Source of the DNA: Chloracidobacterium sp.
GTDB lineage: Bacteria; Acidobacteriota; Blastocatellia; Pyrinomonadales; Pyrinomonadaceae
DNA: 64,000 nt
Direction: 5' to 3'
NCBI GenBank assembly: GCA_016712045.1
Contig: JADJRV010000039.1
Coordinates: 62,001 to 126,000, forward strand
Shown here: positions 1 to 10,339 of the stretch, one piece after another
Layout: every line of letters starts with the position of its first letter
Numbering within the stretch: position 1 is the first letter of the stretch
Notes under the pieces: model-generated
Databases searched by the model: none
Seen by the model: only the letters and a program-made list of their open reading frames with translations
Told to the model about the DNA's origin: nothing
Made by a program: the position numbers and the translations under genes

Positions 1-63
1 TCTTCGTACAGCGACAGTGCCGCCGCACTTTCGTCGTGCATCATCACGGATCTCAAGAAATAG
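1..63 (+). CDS. Possible 3' end of an upstream gene (partial)
   Basis: Frame 1 is open from the window edge to a TAG at 61-63 and ends in Asp-Leu-Lys-Lys. Only 20 codons are visible, so no family can be assigned. The next gene starts 22 bases later behind a strong Shine-Dalgarno sequence, which suits a gene end here. An open frame this short can occur by chance. Confidence 0.3.
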   Translation, partial: SSYSDSAAALSSCIITDLKK

Positions 64-85
64 GTCTATAAAAGGAGAAACAAAA

Positions 86-703
86 ATGAAACGGATAATA
101 CTATTAATTGCAATATGCATGGCAACCTCAGCATTTGCGAATGCGCAGGCGTGCAATGCCCTTGACGTAAATATGGGCTTTGCCAATAACTCCCTAAAGA
201 GTTCGCTTGCCAATACATGGCATATCATCAGCGACGATATGCAAAAGCTGCTCTTTACGCCGGATGTGTGGAAAGCCGAACTGGCGAAGGTGATGAACTG
301 TTCGCCATCGAGCTTTCCTTCAAATTGGATGGATCGCGTTCGCGACAATTACGATCAGCTTAAAGCCATTGCGGATAACGACGGAAAAACTAAAGTCTGG
401 AAGGAGCGTCCGTTCCAAAGGCCAACGGAGCAAGCGATCGTAAAGACGAAATATCTCGCGAAATATCCGGGCGTTAAGATCCTCAAGATCGGCTCGAATT
501 ACAAAGACTGGAACGTTTTCAAAAACTCGCTCGGCATACCGACGAATCGTTATATTCGCGGTGAAATCCTCTTGCAGATCCCCGGCCGTCCATATTGTCA
601 GGCTCAGGAATGGGTCATAAAACAGGCATATAACGGCGGCGGTTATTCGGCATCAGTTGCGGAAAATGTTGGTGGAGCGGGCTATTTTGTTAAATGCCCG
701 TAA
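86..703 (+). CDS. Secreted protein of unknown function, four conserved-looking cysteines
   Basis: A protein of 205 residues. The ATG at 86 was chosen because AAAGGAG lies 7-14 bases upstream and it begins a clean signal peptide (Lys-Arg, a hydrophobic core of about 14 residues, then ANA-QA near residue 21). The longer frame from 17 has a basic, non-hydrophobic start. The mature part holds four cysteines (after the cleavage site, in MNCSP, in PYCQ and at the C-terminal VKCP), enough for two disulphides in an extracytoplasmic fold. No family was recognised. It is the first of five co-directional genes for exported or membrane proteins. Confidence 0.75.
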   Translation: MKRIILLIAICMATSAFANAQACNALDVNMGFANNSLKSSLANTWHIISDDMQKLLFTPDVWKAELAKVMNCSPSSFPSNWMDRVRDNYDQLKAIADNDGKTKVWKERPFQRPTEQAIVKTKYLAKYPGVKILKIGSNYKDWNVFKNSLGIPTNRYIRGEILLQIPGRPYCQAQEWVIKQAYNGGGYSASVAENVGGAGYFVKCP

Positions 704-771
704 ACAAAACACGCCCAGATGGCTCCAAACAGATAATAGAGATCATTCAATTAAAGGAGTAAATAGTAAAA

Positions 772-1425
772 ATGAAGTTAAGATTTTTTTCAAGCATTGT
801 CATTATGGCAGCGGTCGCATTAGGTATCTGTGTAACCGCTGCAAATGCACAGCCGTCGGCTACTCAGGTCAAGAAAGACGTGTCCGGGCCAAAGACCATC
901 TCGGTTACTGTTGGCGGCAGAGGAACGCGGGTCTGGAGCAAAGGCTATTCGAAATGGGTTTGGGACGTGCCGTATTCGGCAAAGGTAAAAAGCGAAGAGC
1001 CAGGCGTGAACATCCTCGTCGAGGCAACGGCTTCGTATGACATCGTGGGCGGGCGTTATGTTTACTGGAGATCATTTGTCGGGTCGAACATTTACGAAGG
1101 TATTCCAAATCCGACCGAAACTGAAGTCGCTTCGCTGCTTACTCAGTTTGGCCCGCAAAAAGTAATGATGGGTGATTTTTATAACGCAGTCGGTGGCGTC
1201 GAGAGCGTCAAGCTGGCGGGAAAACCACGGTTCGAGTGGCATACGCTTAACTCGGTCTCGTTCACGGTTATTGCCACTTACAGAGAGAAAATAGATTCGA
1301 CGACTATGCGCCGCATCTCGAAACCGTTCAGGGCAAGGCTCTATCGTGACAGCAAAACGTCACCGTGGAAAAACATCCTCGGTACCGGCGAGCTAAATGA
1401 TGACGAAGTGATCGTCGTGTTGTAA
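772..1425 (+). CDS. Secreted protein of unknown function
   Basis: A protein of 217 residues with a signal peptide (KLRFF, a long Ala/Ile/Val core, likely cleavage after TAANA near residue 26) behind a good AAAGGAG. The mature part is rich in alternating hydrophobic and polar residues and aromatic pairs (VWSKGYSKWVWDV, YVYWRSFVG), suggesting a beta-rich domain with lipocalin or NTF2 character. That is inference from composition only. It lies 68 bases after the previous secreted protein and 34 bases before a small membrane protein, so co-transcription is likely. Confidence 0.75.
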   Translation: MKLRFFSSIVIMAAVALGICVTAANAQPSATQVKKDVSGPKTISVTVGGRGTRVWSKGYSKWVWDVPYSAKVKSEEPGVNILVEATASYDIVGGRYVYWRSFVGSNIYEGIPNPTETEVASLLTQFGPQKVMMGDFYNAVGGVESVKLAGKPRFEWHTLNSVSFTVIATYREKIDSTTMRRISKPFRARLYRDSKTSPWKNILGTGELNDDEVIVVL

Positions 1426-1459
1426 CGGGAACGTGCCGTGTAAAGTTTGAGACAAAATA

Positions 1460-1732
1460 ATGGCATCAAGACTTCAAAACAAACGGCGGCTAAAGGGTGT
1501 GATACTCAATTTTGCGCTGAGCGGTGCATCGTACATCCTAATGATCTTTGGGCTGATCGCCGGCTTTGTACCATCGAGTAAGGTTACTCGCTACGGCAAC
1601 ATCAATGCATCACAAAAGCCGATTAATTATTGGGTGACGATCGCGGGCTTGTTCATGATCGGGACAGTTTTTCTGGCAGTTGCATTGTGGGCGTTAAAGC
1701 GTTACCGCAGCAATGTTGGGAGTTATGAATAG
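1460..1732 (+). CDS. Small two-helix membrane protein
   Basis: Ninety residues with a basic N-terminus (QNKRRLKG), a first membrane segment at about residues 14-36, a polar hairpin (SSKVTRYGNINASQK) and a second segment at about 57-79, ending in a short basic tail. By the positive-inside rule both ends should be cytoplasmic and the hairpin periplasmic. No family was recognised. Short gaps on both sides place it in the same run as the neighbouring exported proteins. Confidence 0.65.
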   Translation: MASRLQNKRRLKGVILNFALSGASYILMIFGLIAGFVPSSKVTRYGNINASQKPINYWVTIAGLFMIGTVFLAVALWALKRYRSNVGSYE

Positions 1733-1762
1733 ATCGAACTTACTTAAAATATAGGAGAAAGA

Positions 1763-2644
1763 ATGAAAAAATTAGTTAGTCTGACATTCGCAGCCGTTTT
1801 AATGTCTGCCTGCGGCGGAGCGGCGAATACATCAAATACAACAGCAAACAATGCCGCAACGGCAAAGGCTCCGGCTTCACCGGAAGCAAAGCCAGTCGTA
1901 ACACTCAAACCCGGCGAGGTTCCGTTTGACGGTATGTCTAATGTCGCGACGACGGCAAAAGCGGGCGAGATCGTTTTGACCATCGACGAAAGCAAGATCG
2001 CCGAGATCGCCGGTGGTGCTAAGGACCCGACAGCCATTTATCAGAATCGCGTGATGGTGACGCCGGGCGAACTCGAATCAGAGGTCGAGGATAGCTTTAA
2101 GAAAAAATACAAAGTGGCAAATGCCTATATCATCGCTGTGCCTAAGGGACAGAAAGCCAAGGTCGGCGATGTTGTCCTGACGTGGTGGCAATCGGGCGGC
2201 GGCATGATGCGTGGCTATGTGACCGAGGCGGCTAACCCTGCCGAGCCAACAGTACGCTATTTCGGTATGTCGCCGCGTGAAGACAAGAGCGACAAGCTAA
2301 AGCCGGATTCATTTATCGTCGTTAATAGCGAATGGGCGCCGGGAGCACCTGTTCTTTCAAAAGACGCCAATGGAACCGAATTCGCCTATATACTTCGCGT
2401 AAATGGCGACAAAGTTTTGATCTCAGGATTTGGTCGCAAGCTGCGGGTACGACCTAAGGCAGATTTGACACCTATCGCATATAAACCTGCTTTCAAAGTC
2501 GGCGACGAGGTCAAAGCCGCGTTTTTCGCATCGTTCGATCCGGCAACTGTCGTCGCGATAGATCCAAAGTCAGGAAAGGTAACCGTCAAGCGTAAAACAG
2601 GTGACGAGCAAAAGGATCTGGATTTTGGCGAGGTGACGAAATAG
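1763..2644 (+). CDS. Lipoprotein of unknown function
   Basis: A protein of 293 residues with a clear lipobox, LMSAC, giving the lipidated cysteine at position 17. An Asn/Thr/Ala-rich linker of about 30 residues follows. The body contains two similar stretches (around VGDVVLTWWQ and FKVGDEVKAAFF...ATVVAID) that resemble small SH3- or Tudor-like barrels. That resemblance is by eye. AGGAG lies before the ATG, and the next lipoprotein starts 7 bases after the stop, so the two are translated from one message. Confidence 0.8.
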   Translation: MKKLVSLTFAAVLMSACGGAANTSNTTANNAATAKAPASPEAKPVVTLKPGEVPFDGMSNVATTAKAGEIVLTIDESKIAEIAGGAKDPTAIYQNRVMVTPGELESEVEDSFKKKYKVANAYIIAVPKGQKAKVGDVVLTWWQSGGGMMRGYVTEAANPAEPTVRYFGMSPREDKSDKLKPDSFIVVNSEWAPGAPVLSKDANGTEFAYILRVNGDKVLISGFGRKLRVRPKADLTPIAYKPAFKVGDEVKAAFFASFDPATVVAIDPKSGKVTVKRKTGDEQKDLDFGEVTK

Positions 2645-2651
2645 GAGCAAT

Positions 2652-3224
2652 ATGAAAAAACTAATAATAATTACAATGTGCGCACTTTTTGTGACCGCGT
2701 GCGGTAGCGGAGCAGGGGGCGGATCAAGCCTGAGCGTAAAGGCGGGCGGCAAAGACGTTCCGTTTGCCGTGAAATCGAGCGGCTCTGATAAGAGTGTATT
2801 TACCTACACGCCCGGACCCGGCCAACCACCTCAAACGGCGACCTCGTTTTCTGCTATGTTTGGAAACTACGAGATGGACACCACCAACTTCGCTACTATG
2901 AAAAAGAAATTGGCATCTGCCGATCAGGCAAGAGTTTCTTTTTCCATCTACGGTGAATCTGGCACGGGTCTTAAAGATGAGGTAAAGCCTGGAACCTATA
3001 AGGTCGATAAAGAGGGTAGGTTCATGTCAGTCAGTACAGTTACGGTAATGACGTTTGCCGATGGTAATGACAAGGAAACGTATTTCGATCTCAGAGCGGC
3101 TGACGCGAAAGGTGAGATCAAGGTCACCTCGGTCACGGCTGACGCAGTAAGCGGTTCGATCGACGTTACGCAAGGTGAAAATTCCGTCAAGGGTAACTTC
3201 ACGGCCAAGATCGCCAAAAAATAA
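2652..3224 (+). CDS. Lipoprotein of unknown function
   Basis: A protein of 190 residues with lipobox VTAC (lipidated Cys 17), then a Gly/Ser-rich spacer and a compact domain of alternating strands that ends in basic residues. It shares signal-peptide style (MKKL...AC-G) with the gene just upstream but little else, so it is not an obvious duplicate. It is the last gene of the cluster: a strong terminator hairpin lies about 40 bases downstream. Function unknown. Confidence 0.8.
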   Translation: MKKLIIITMCALFVTACGSGAGGGSSLSVKAGGKDVPFAVKSSGSDKSVFTYTPGPGQPPQTATSFSAMFGNYEMDTTNFATMKKKLASADQARVSFSIYGESGTGLKDEVKPGTYKVDKEGRFMSVSTVTVMTFADGNDKETYFDLRAADAKGEIKVTSVTADAVSGSIDVTQGENSVKGNFTAKIAKK

Positions 3225-3266
3225 TGTTACTGGAATCCACTTGATTGTCCGGAAACTGGTCAATCA

Positions 3267-3296
3267 AAAAGCCCGCCGAGCGATCGACGGGCTTTT
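3267..3296. terminator. Bidirectional terminator between the lipoprotein cluster and clpA
   Basis: Perfect 9-bp arms AAAAGCCCG and CGGGCTTTT with a 12-base loop, with T-rich ends on both strands, sitting between convergent genes. A second perfect inverted repeat, TTGATTG ... CAATCAA (3241-3267), directly precedes it. Confidence 0.8.
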
Positions 3297-3318
3297 ATTT
3301 GTGATCCATTATCAGTGA

Positions 3319-5561
3319 TCAGAATTTCAGCGTGAGCTCACCGTCTTTCTCATCGATCAAAGCACTGCCGCCATCGGTGAGTTTGCCAAAGAGGATCTCG
3401 TTTGCCAGCGGCTGTTTGATCTTTTCGTGGATGAGCCGCGACATCGGACGGGCGCCGTAGCGGGCGTCAAAGCCATTTATCGCGAGCCATTCGCGGGCCT
3501 CTTCGGTCAGTTTTACGAGGACACGTTTTTCGGCAAGCTGGCCATTGAGTTCCTTGATAAATTTATCGACGATGAGTTTGATAATGTCGATATCGAGCGG
3601 CTTGAACGGAACCCATGCGTCGAGCCGGTTACGAAACTCGGGCGTAAACGTCCGCTCGATCACGCCTTTGGCGTTCCCCTTTGTATCAGACGCGTTCCTA
3701 AAACCTACGCCGCCGGATGAGAGTTCCCTAGCACCGGCGTTGGTCGTCATTATCAGAATGACATTGCGAAAATCCGCTTTCTTGCCGTTATTGTCAGTCA
3801 GCGTGGCCGAATCCATCACTTGCAGCAACAGATTGAACAGATTTGGATGAGCTTTTTCGATCTCATCCAGTACGAGCACAGCGTGGGGCGTTCGCATGAT
3901 CGCCTCGGTCAACAGGCCGCCCTGATCAAACCCCACATATCCGGGCGGTGCTCCGATCAGACGCGAAACCGTGTGCGGCTCGGCGTATTCGCTCATGTCG
4001 AATCGCATAAATTCGACACCGAGCGTCTCGGCAAGCTGTTTTGAAACTTCTGTCTTACCAACGCCTGTCGGCCCGGAAAACAGAAACGACCCGACCGGTT
4101 TCTCTTGAGCACCTAGGCCGGCTCGCGATATTTGTATCGCATCAACAATAACGTTGATCGCGTCGTCCTGGCCAAAGATGGTTTTCTTAAGGTCGTCGCG
4201 AAGAGTCTTGAGCCGCTCCTTTTCGTTCGCGACGACAGTCTTTGGCGGGATCTTTGCCATGCGGGCGATGGTGTTTTCGACCATCTGGACCGAGATCTTT
4301 TTCGGACGGCGGCTGGCTGGCAGCAACTTGACCGACGCACCTACCTCATCGATCACGTCTATGGCTTTGTCCGGCAAGAAACGGTCGTTGATATATTTGC
4401 CCGCGAGCTCGGCAGCGGTCCGTAGAGCATCGTTGCCATATTTGACGCCGTGATGCTGTTCGTAAAAACGTTTGAGGCCCTTGAGGATCTCGTAGGTTTC
4501 CTCAATGGTCGGCTCATTGATATCGATCCGCTGAAAACGTCTCGCAAGCGCGCGGTCGCGGTCAAAAGCAGCCTTGTATTCGGCGTGCGTCGTTGAGCCG
4601 ATACACCGCAATGAACCTTCGGCTAACGCGGGCTTTAAGATGTTCGAAGCATCCATCGAGCCGCCCGAAACAGCTCCCGCACCGACTATGGTGTGTATCT
4701 CGTCGATAAAAGGATCGCGTTTTCGTGTTCTTTCAGCTCGCTGATGATCGCCTTAAATCGCTGCTCAAAATCACCGCGATAACGCGTGCCGGCAAGCACC
4801 GCACCCATATCGAGTGCAAAAACCTTGGCCCCTTGCAAAACCTCTGGCACATTGCCCTCGCTGATCTTTAGTGCAAGGCCTTCGGCCAGAGCCGTTTTAC
4901 CGACGCCGGGTTCACCTACATAAAGCGGATTATTTTTCTTACGTCGGCACAGCACCTGGATCGTTCGTTCGATCTCCGGGGTGCGTCCGACGATCGGATC
5001 GATCTCGCCCGCCTCGGCCTTTGCTACTAACTCGACGCAAAAACTCTCAAGCGGTTTCTTTCGCGGTGCCGACTGAAACGGATTTTCGTCATCGTCCATG
5101 TCAAAATCGGGCAGCATATCGCCCTCATCGACCTTTGAGATGCCGTGTGAAATGTAATTGAGGATATCAAGCCGCGAAACGCCCTGTTGCAAGAGCAGAT
5201 AAACGGCGTACGATTGCTCGGCCTGGTAAAGTGCGGCGAGGATGTTGCCGCCGTCAACCGCCGGTTGCCCGCTGCCCTCGGCCTGTAGCACGGCGTACGA
5301 GATCGTCGATTGAAATGTCGATGTCAGCTCCGGCATTGTCTTGACGTCCGCCGGTATTTTTTCGAGCTGGGTCTCGAAATATTCCTGCAAAGCCCGCGCA
5401 AGTTCCTCGATCTGTGCTCCGCAATTAAACAATATCTCCCGCGCGGCCGCGTCTTCGAGCAGCGCGAACAGCAAATGCTCAAGCGTCACAAATTCGTGCT
5501 TGTGCTTGACCGCCTCATCGACGGCAAAGCTAAGTGTTTCTTCTAACTCACGCGTTAACAT
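3319..5561 (-). CDS. clpA: ATP-dependent Clp protease ATP-binding subunit ClpA (one frameshift)
   Basis: AAA+ unfoldase that feeds proteins to ClpP. Reading from 5561 there is a Clp N-domain (two repeats, about residues 1-145), an acidic linker, the first AAA domain with Walker A GEPGVGKTA, then the second AAA domain with GPTGVGKT and Walker B VLVLDEIEKAH. There is no ClpB-type middle domain, and the joined length of about 740 residues fits ClpA. The frame breaks at the A-run 4708-4711: one more A restores the Walker B LFIDEIH of the first AAA domain and joins the two open frames. The damage sits in an essential motif while everything else is intact, so a base-calling error is more likely than inactivation. 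No clpS was seen next to it. Confidence 0.93.
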
Positions 5562-5612
5562 CTACAAATATCTTACCAGTTTTATGTTGAATGAAAATAG
5601 CCAGTTCGCGCC

Positions 5613-6529
5613 TCAAACAAATCGGACGCCTTCGGGGTGGATGCGCGAGACATAAACATTGAAATCAATGCCGGTTTGCGAATACACATCGTGCATTGCG
5701 CTTTTGATGGCTTCGGCGGTCGTCGCGGTGTGACTGAGCATAAACATCGACGGCCCCGAACCGGAAATGCCGCCGCCAATGGCCCGGCCGCAAGACACGC
5801 ATTTTTAACCTCATCAAATTTTGGAATGAGCGATTTGCGAGCGGGTTCGACAATAAGATCTACCATCGAGCGGGCCATCAGATCGTAATCGCCTGAGCCG
5901 AGCGCCGCAACGAGGGCTCCGAGATTACTCCAGTTTTTGACGGCGTCTTTGAGCGGGACATCTTTTGGTAGGATCGCACGAGCCTCGGCGGTTTTGATCT
6001 CGATCTGCGGATGAATGACTGTCGCGAACAAAGCCGGGAACTCTATTTCGACAATATCGAGCGGATCAACCGACCGAACGAGCGTAAATCCACCGTATAT
6101 ACTGGGTGCAACGTTGTCGGCATGACGCGTGCCTGAGGCGAGCATTTCACCGGCCATCGCAAAATCGACCAACTCAAGCTTTGAAAATCTGTCACCGAGC
6201 AGCCGATTTGCCGCAACGACCGCTCCGCAAGAGCTTGCCGAGCTCGATCCGATACCGCTGCCGGGTTTGATGTGTTTAGTGATCTCGATCTCAAAACCAT
6301 GATCCATATGAGCCGCGTCCATCAGTGCTTGCAACGCAACTCCGGCAACATTTTTTGCAGGATCGGTGGGCAAGCCATAGTCGTCGCGGTTGATGATCCG
6401 CACTTCGCGGGCCTCGATCTTGCGCACCGTCATCTCGTCAAACGGCTCCTCTAGAGCAAAGCCGAGACAGTCAAAACCGCATACGACATTTGAAACTGTT
6501 GCCGGTGACCTAACGCTGACCTCGTCCAT
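5613..6529 (-). CDS. thrB: Homoserine kinase (one frameshift)
   Basis: Phosphorylates L-homoserine to O-phosphohomoserine, the step before threonine synthase. It has the GHMP kinase N-terminus (SPATVSNVVCGFDCLGFAL) and the ATP loop PGSGIGSSSASS. The frame is lost near codon 250. Adding one C to the CCC at 5783-5785 (plus strand) restores the C-terminal GHMP motif GGGISGSGPS and carries the frame to the TGA at 5613. The total, about 305 residues, is normal for ThrB. It is divergent from thrC, so both genes probably share the 68-base control region at 6530-6597. Confidence 0.93.
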
Positions 6530-6597
6530 ATTTCTTAAAAGCGGGCAATGCGTTATATGATTTATTGCTTAGCTTGCTCTGCCCACCCGATCTATTG

Positions 6598-7890
6598 ATG
6601 CACTACTTTAGCACAAACCGCGTGTCGCCTCATGTCTCGTTTCGCGACGCCGTACTCAATGGCCAGCCCGACGACAAGGGGCTCTATTTTCCGTCGGACA
6701 TACCGCGACTTGAGGCCGATTTTGTTGACCGGCTTCCCGACATGGCCAATGAACAGATCGCGTTCGACGTGATCCGGCCGTATGTCGCTGGCGAAATACC
6801 GGATGGCACTCTGTTTGAGATATGCAGTGAGACGGTTAATTTTGATTTCCCTCTTGTTCCAATAACTGATCGAATATCGACACTTGAGCTTTTTCACGGG
6901 CCGACGCTCGCGTTCAAAGATGTGGGTGCGCGGTTTATGAGTCGGTGCTTGCGGCATTTTTCACAAGACAACAAAGAGAAAACGATCGTTATCGTTGCGA
7001 CCTCGGGTGATACGGGTGGTGCCGTCGCGGCGGGCTTTCACGGCGTCGAGGGAATTGAGGTTGTTATCTTGTACCCAAAGGGAAAGGTCAGTAAGGTGCA
7101 GGAATTACAATTGACAACGCTTGGCGGAAATGTAACTACATTGGAATTACATGGTAATTTCGACGACTGTCAGGCGCTGGCAAAACATGCACTCGCTGAC
7201 AGCGAGCTGCAATCAAAAGTTCACCTAACATCAGCCAATTCGATCAACGTCGCCCGCTGGCTGCCTCAGCAATTTTATTACTTCTTTGGGTTAAAGCAAT
7301 CGCAGGGCGAGCCGCCTGTTATCTCTGTGCCAAGCGGTAATTTTGGAAATCTTGCGTCCGGAATCTTAGCCCATATTTCAGGCTTGCCGGTAAAGAAGTT
7401 TATCGCCGCGTGTAATGCCAACGATGTCGTCACGCGATTTCTCGAAACGCAAAATTACGAACCGCACGAATCCGTCGCCACACTCTCAAACGCAATGGAT
7501 GTTGGTGCCCCGAGCAACTTCGTTCGCATATTAGAGATATTTGGTAATAAGTTTGTAGACCTCAAGGAAAAGCTAGAGTCGGTCAGCATTTCGGATGAGG
7601 TGACCGCGCAGACAATGCGCGAAGTATATAAAGAGACCGGATACATCCTCGATCCGCACGGTGCTGTTGGTTACCGGGCGCTGGCAGACCATTTAAAAAC
7701 TGAACCAAATTCACGAGGGTTTTTCCTCGAAACCGCACATCCGGTGAAATTCGATTCTGTCCGTGAGATAATCGGGACGTTTGGAGCAACGCCACCATCG
7801 GTTGAGGAACTTTATTTAAAACAAAAGGTCAGCACCGAGATGGATAATGATTACGGCGCGTTGCGAGAGGTTTTGTTGAGCAAGATATGA
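6598..7890 (+). CDS. thrC: Threonine synthase
   Basis: PLP enzyme converting O-phosphohomoserine to threonine. The start is the ATG at 6598 (MHYFSTN), as the frame upstream to 6565 has no family-like sequence. The protein has 430 residues. The N-terminal synthase domain, the PLP lysine in LAFKDVGARFM, the substrate loop ATSGDTGGA and the phosphate-binding SGNFGN are all visible. Its TGA overlaps the ATG of thrA (ATGA), so the two are translationally coupled. With thrB just upstream and divergent, homoserine to threonine is fully encoded here. Confidence 0.95.
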   Translation: MHYFSTNRVSPHVSFRDAVLNGQPDDKGLYFPSDIPRLEADFVDRLPDMANEQIAFDVIRPYVAGEIPDGTLFEICSETVNFDFPLVPITDRISTLELFHGPTLAFKDVGARFMSRCLRHFSQDNKEKTIVIVATSGDTGGAVAAGFHGVEGIEVVILYPKGKVSKVQELQLTTLGGNVTTLELHGNFDDCQALAKHALADSELQSKVHLTSANSINVARWLPQQFYYFFGLKQSQGEPPVISVPSGNFGNLASGILAHISGLPVKKFIAACNANDVVTRFLETQNYEPHESVATLSNAMDVGAPSNFVRILEIFGNKFVDLKEKLESVSISDEVTAQTMREVYKETGYILDPHGAVGYRALADHLKTEPNSRGFFLETAHPVKFDSVREIIGTFGATPPSVEELYLKQKVSTEMDNDYGALREVLLSKI

Positions 7891-10330
7891 AGGTCCTAAA
7901 ATTTGGCGGTTCGTCGGTTGGCGGCCCCGAAGCAATAAGACAAGTTGTCGAGATCATTCGTCGGACGAGTTCCGATGGCGAATGCGCGATCGTGCTGTCC
8001 GCAATGCAAGGCACGACCGATTCTCTGATCGCCGCCGGCCTCTCTGCCGAACGCGGTGACGACGGGTATATTGAGACGATCAGCGATATCAACGACCGGC
8101 ATTTGACGGCGATCCACGAACTGTTTGGCGAAGGCACAAATCCGCCGGTCATCGATTTTGTCGAATCGACGATCAAAGAACTCGGAGATCTGTGCGAAGG
8201 TGTCAGGCTCATCCGCGAGCTTTCGCCAAAAACACTCGACCGCATTTTGAGCTTTGGCGAGATAGTATCAACGCGGATCGTTTCGGCTTTTCTGGCTGCG
8301 GAGGGGCATGAGAACGAATGGGTCGACAGTCGTTTGCTCATACGGACCGATTCCAATCACGGATCGGCGGGTGTGGATTTTGCCGAGACAAATGAACGAA
8401 TAACCGGACATTTGATAGCACATCCGTCAGGGATCACTATCTTTCCCGGGTTTGTTGCGTCCGACGCGGCTGGTTACACGACCACGCTTGGACGTGGTGG
8501 CTCGGATTACTCGGCGGCGATAATCGCGGCGGCGGTCGATGCTGAGGTGCTCGAAATTTGGACAGACGTCTCAGGCATGATGACGGCGGATCCGCGTTTT
8601 GTCCGTAATGTTCGACAGATCTCGCACATTACATATCGTGAGGCGATGGAGTTGTCGCACTTTGGAGCGAAGGTCATCTACCCGCCGACGATCCAGCCAG
8701 TGATGGCGAAGGGCATACCGATCCTGATCAAAAATACCTTTGAGCCCGATCATAACGGCACATTGATCGAAGCCGAATCTGCCTCAAAAACCGAGATGAT
8801 CCGCGGCATCACGAGCATCGATCAGATTACGATCCTTAACCTCGAGGGCAGCGGTATGGTCGGGATTCCCGGCTTTTCCAAGCGTTTATTTGACGCACTC
8901 TCGCGGGCGGCGATCAACGTCATCCTGATTACCCAAAGCTCTTCCGAACACTCGATCTGCGTTGCAATCGAAGAAAAGCACGCCGAGATGGCAAAGCTCG
9001 CCGTTGACCTCGAGTTTGAAAACGAGATCAACATGGGCCGCATCGATCCGCTCAAGGTCGAGAGCGGATTTTCGATCCTCGCCCTCGTTGGCGACAACAT
9101 GAAAGAGCACACCGGCGTGTCGGGCAAGATGTTCACCACGCTTGGACAAAACGGCATCAACATCCACGCTATCGCTCAGGGTTCGAGCGAACGAAATATC
9201 TCAGCCGTTATCTCATCAAAAGATGTTCGAAAGGCCGTGAACACGTTGCACGAGGAATTTTTCTCCGATGGCAATAAGCAGATCAATCTTTATATCGCCG
9301 GCGTCGGGACGGTCGGCGGCAAATTGATCGGCCAGATAATGTCGCAACATCTGCATCTGCTCGATGACATGCGATTAAATTTACGAGTTGTCGGAATCGC
9401 CAACAGCACTCGGGCTCTGATCGCAGAGGAAGGCGTTGACCTAAGTGATTACAAAGAAAAGCTGCCGATCGCAGACGAGTTGAGCATTGACGCATTTACC
9501 GATGCGATCATCGAGCGTAATCTGCGTAACTCGATCTTCGTCGATATCACCGCAAGCCCGGCAGTCGTCGAGACCTATCCCAAATTGCTTGCGAAAGCGA
9601 TATCTGTGATCGCGTGCAACAAGATCGCCGCGTCCTCAGACCACGATAACTATATTCAATTAAAGAACCTAGCTCGCGAATACGGTACAAATTTCTTCTT
9701 TGAGACAAATGTCGGTGCCGGTCTGCCGGTGATACATACGCTCGGCGATCTGCTCCGCAGCGGCGACCGAGTGAATCGGATCGAGGCCGTTCTGTCGGGG
9801 ACGCTCAATTTTGTTTTTAACAATTACGATGGCTCGCGTACGTTTGCCGAGGTCGTACGCCAGGCACAGACCGAAGGTTACACGGAGCCCGACCCAAGGC
9901 TCGACCTTAACGGAACCGATGTCGCCAGAAAGATCTTGATCCTCGCCCGCGAAGCAGGACAGCAAATGGAGATGAATGATATCTCAAATGCCGGTTTTCT
10001 GCCGGAATCGTGCCTTGCGGGCAGCGTCGATGATTTTTACGCTGAAATGGAGCGGCACGAACCCCATTTCCGCAAGTTGCTCGATGATGCCGCGGAGCAA
10101 GGATTGAAGCTCAAATACATCGCGTCGTTTGATAACGGCAAGGCGTCCGTGGGCTTGCAATCGATCGGGCCCGGATCACAACTTTTGCCAACCTTTCGGG
10201 CAAAGATAACGCAGTTCTTTTTACACAAACCGCTATGCCGACCAACCGCTAGTGATAAAAGGTGCGGAGCCGGGGCAGATGTAACCGCCGCAGGAGTTTT
10301 GCTGACATAATTAGGGCGGCACGCTCGTAA
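7887..10330 (+). CDS. thrA: Bifunctional aspartokinase / homoserine dehydrogenase (3' end frameshifted)
   Basis: Catalyses the first and third steps of the aspartate pathway. An aspartokinase domain (KFGGSSV at residues 5-11, through about 280) is followed by two ACT regulatory domains (about 300-450) and a homoserine dehydrogenase domain opening with the NAD(P) loop AGVGTVGG. From about 10190 several indels break the frame. With corrections it reads FYTNRYADQPLVIKG, then the family-typical GAGADVTAAGVLADI, and stops at 10328-10330. The uncorrected frame stops at 10310 with a scrambled tail. The fused form and the coupling to thrC suggest feedback control by threonine through the ACT domains, which is inferred from the family. 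Confidence 0.93.
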
Positions 10331-10339
10331 AGCAATAAT

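Noticed and set aside
4700..4720. Programmed frameshift in clpA
   Set aside because: No slippery heptamer with downstream structure was seen, and the same kind of one-base loss occurs in many unrelated genes in the window.
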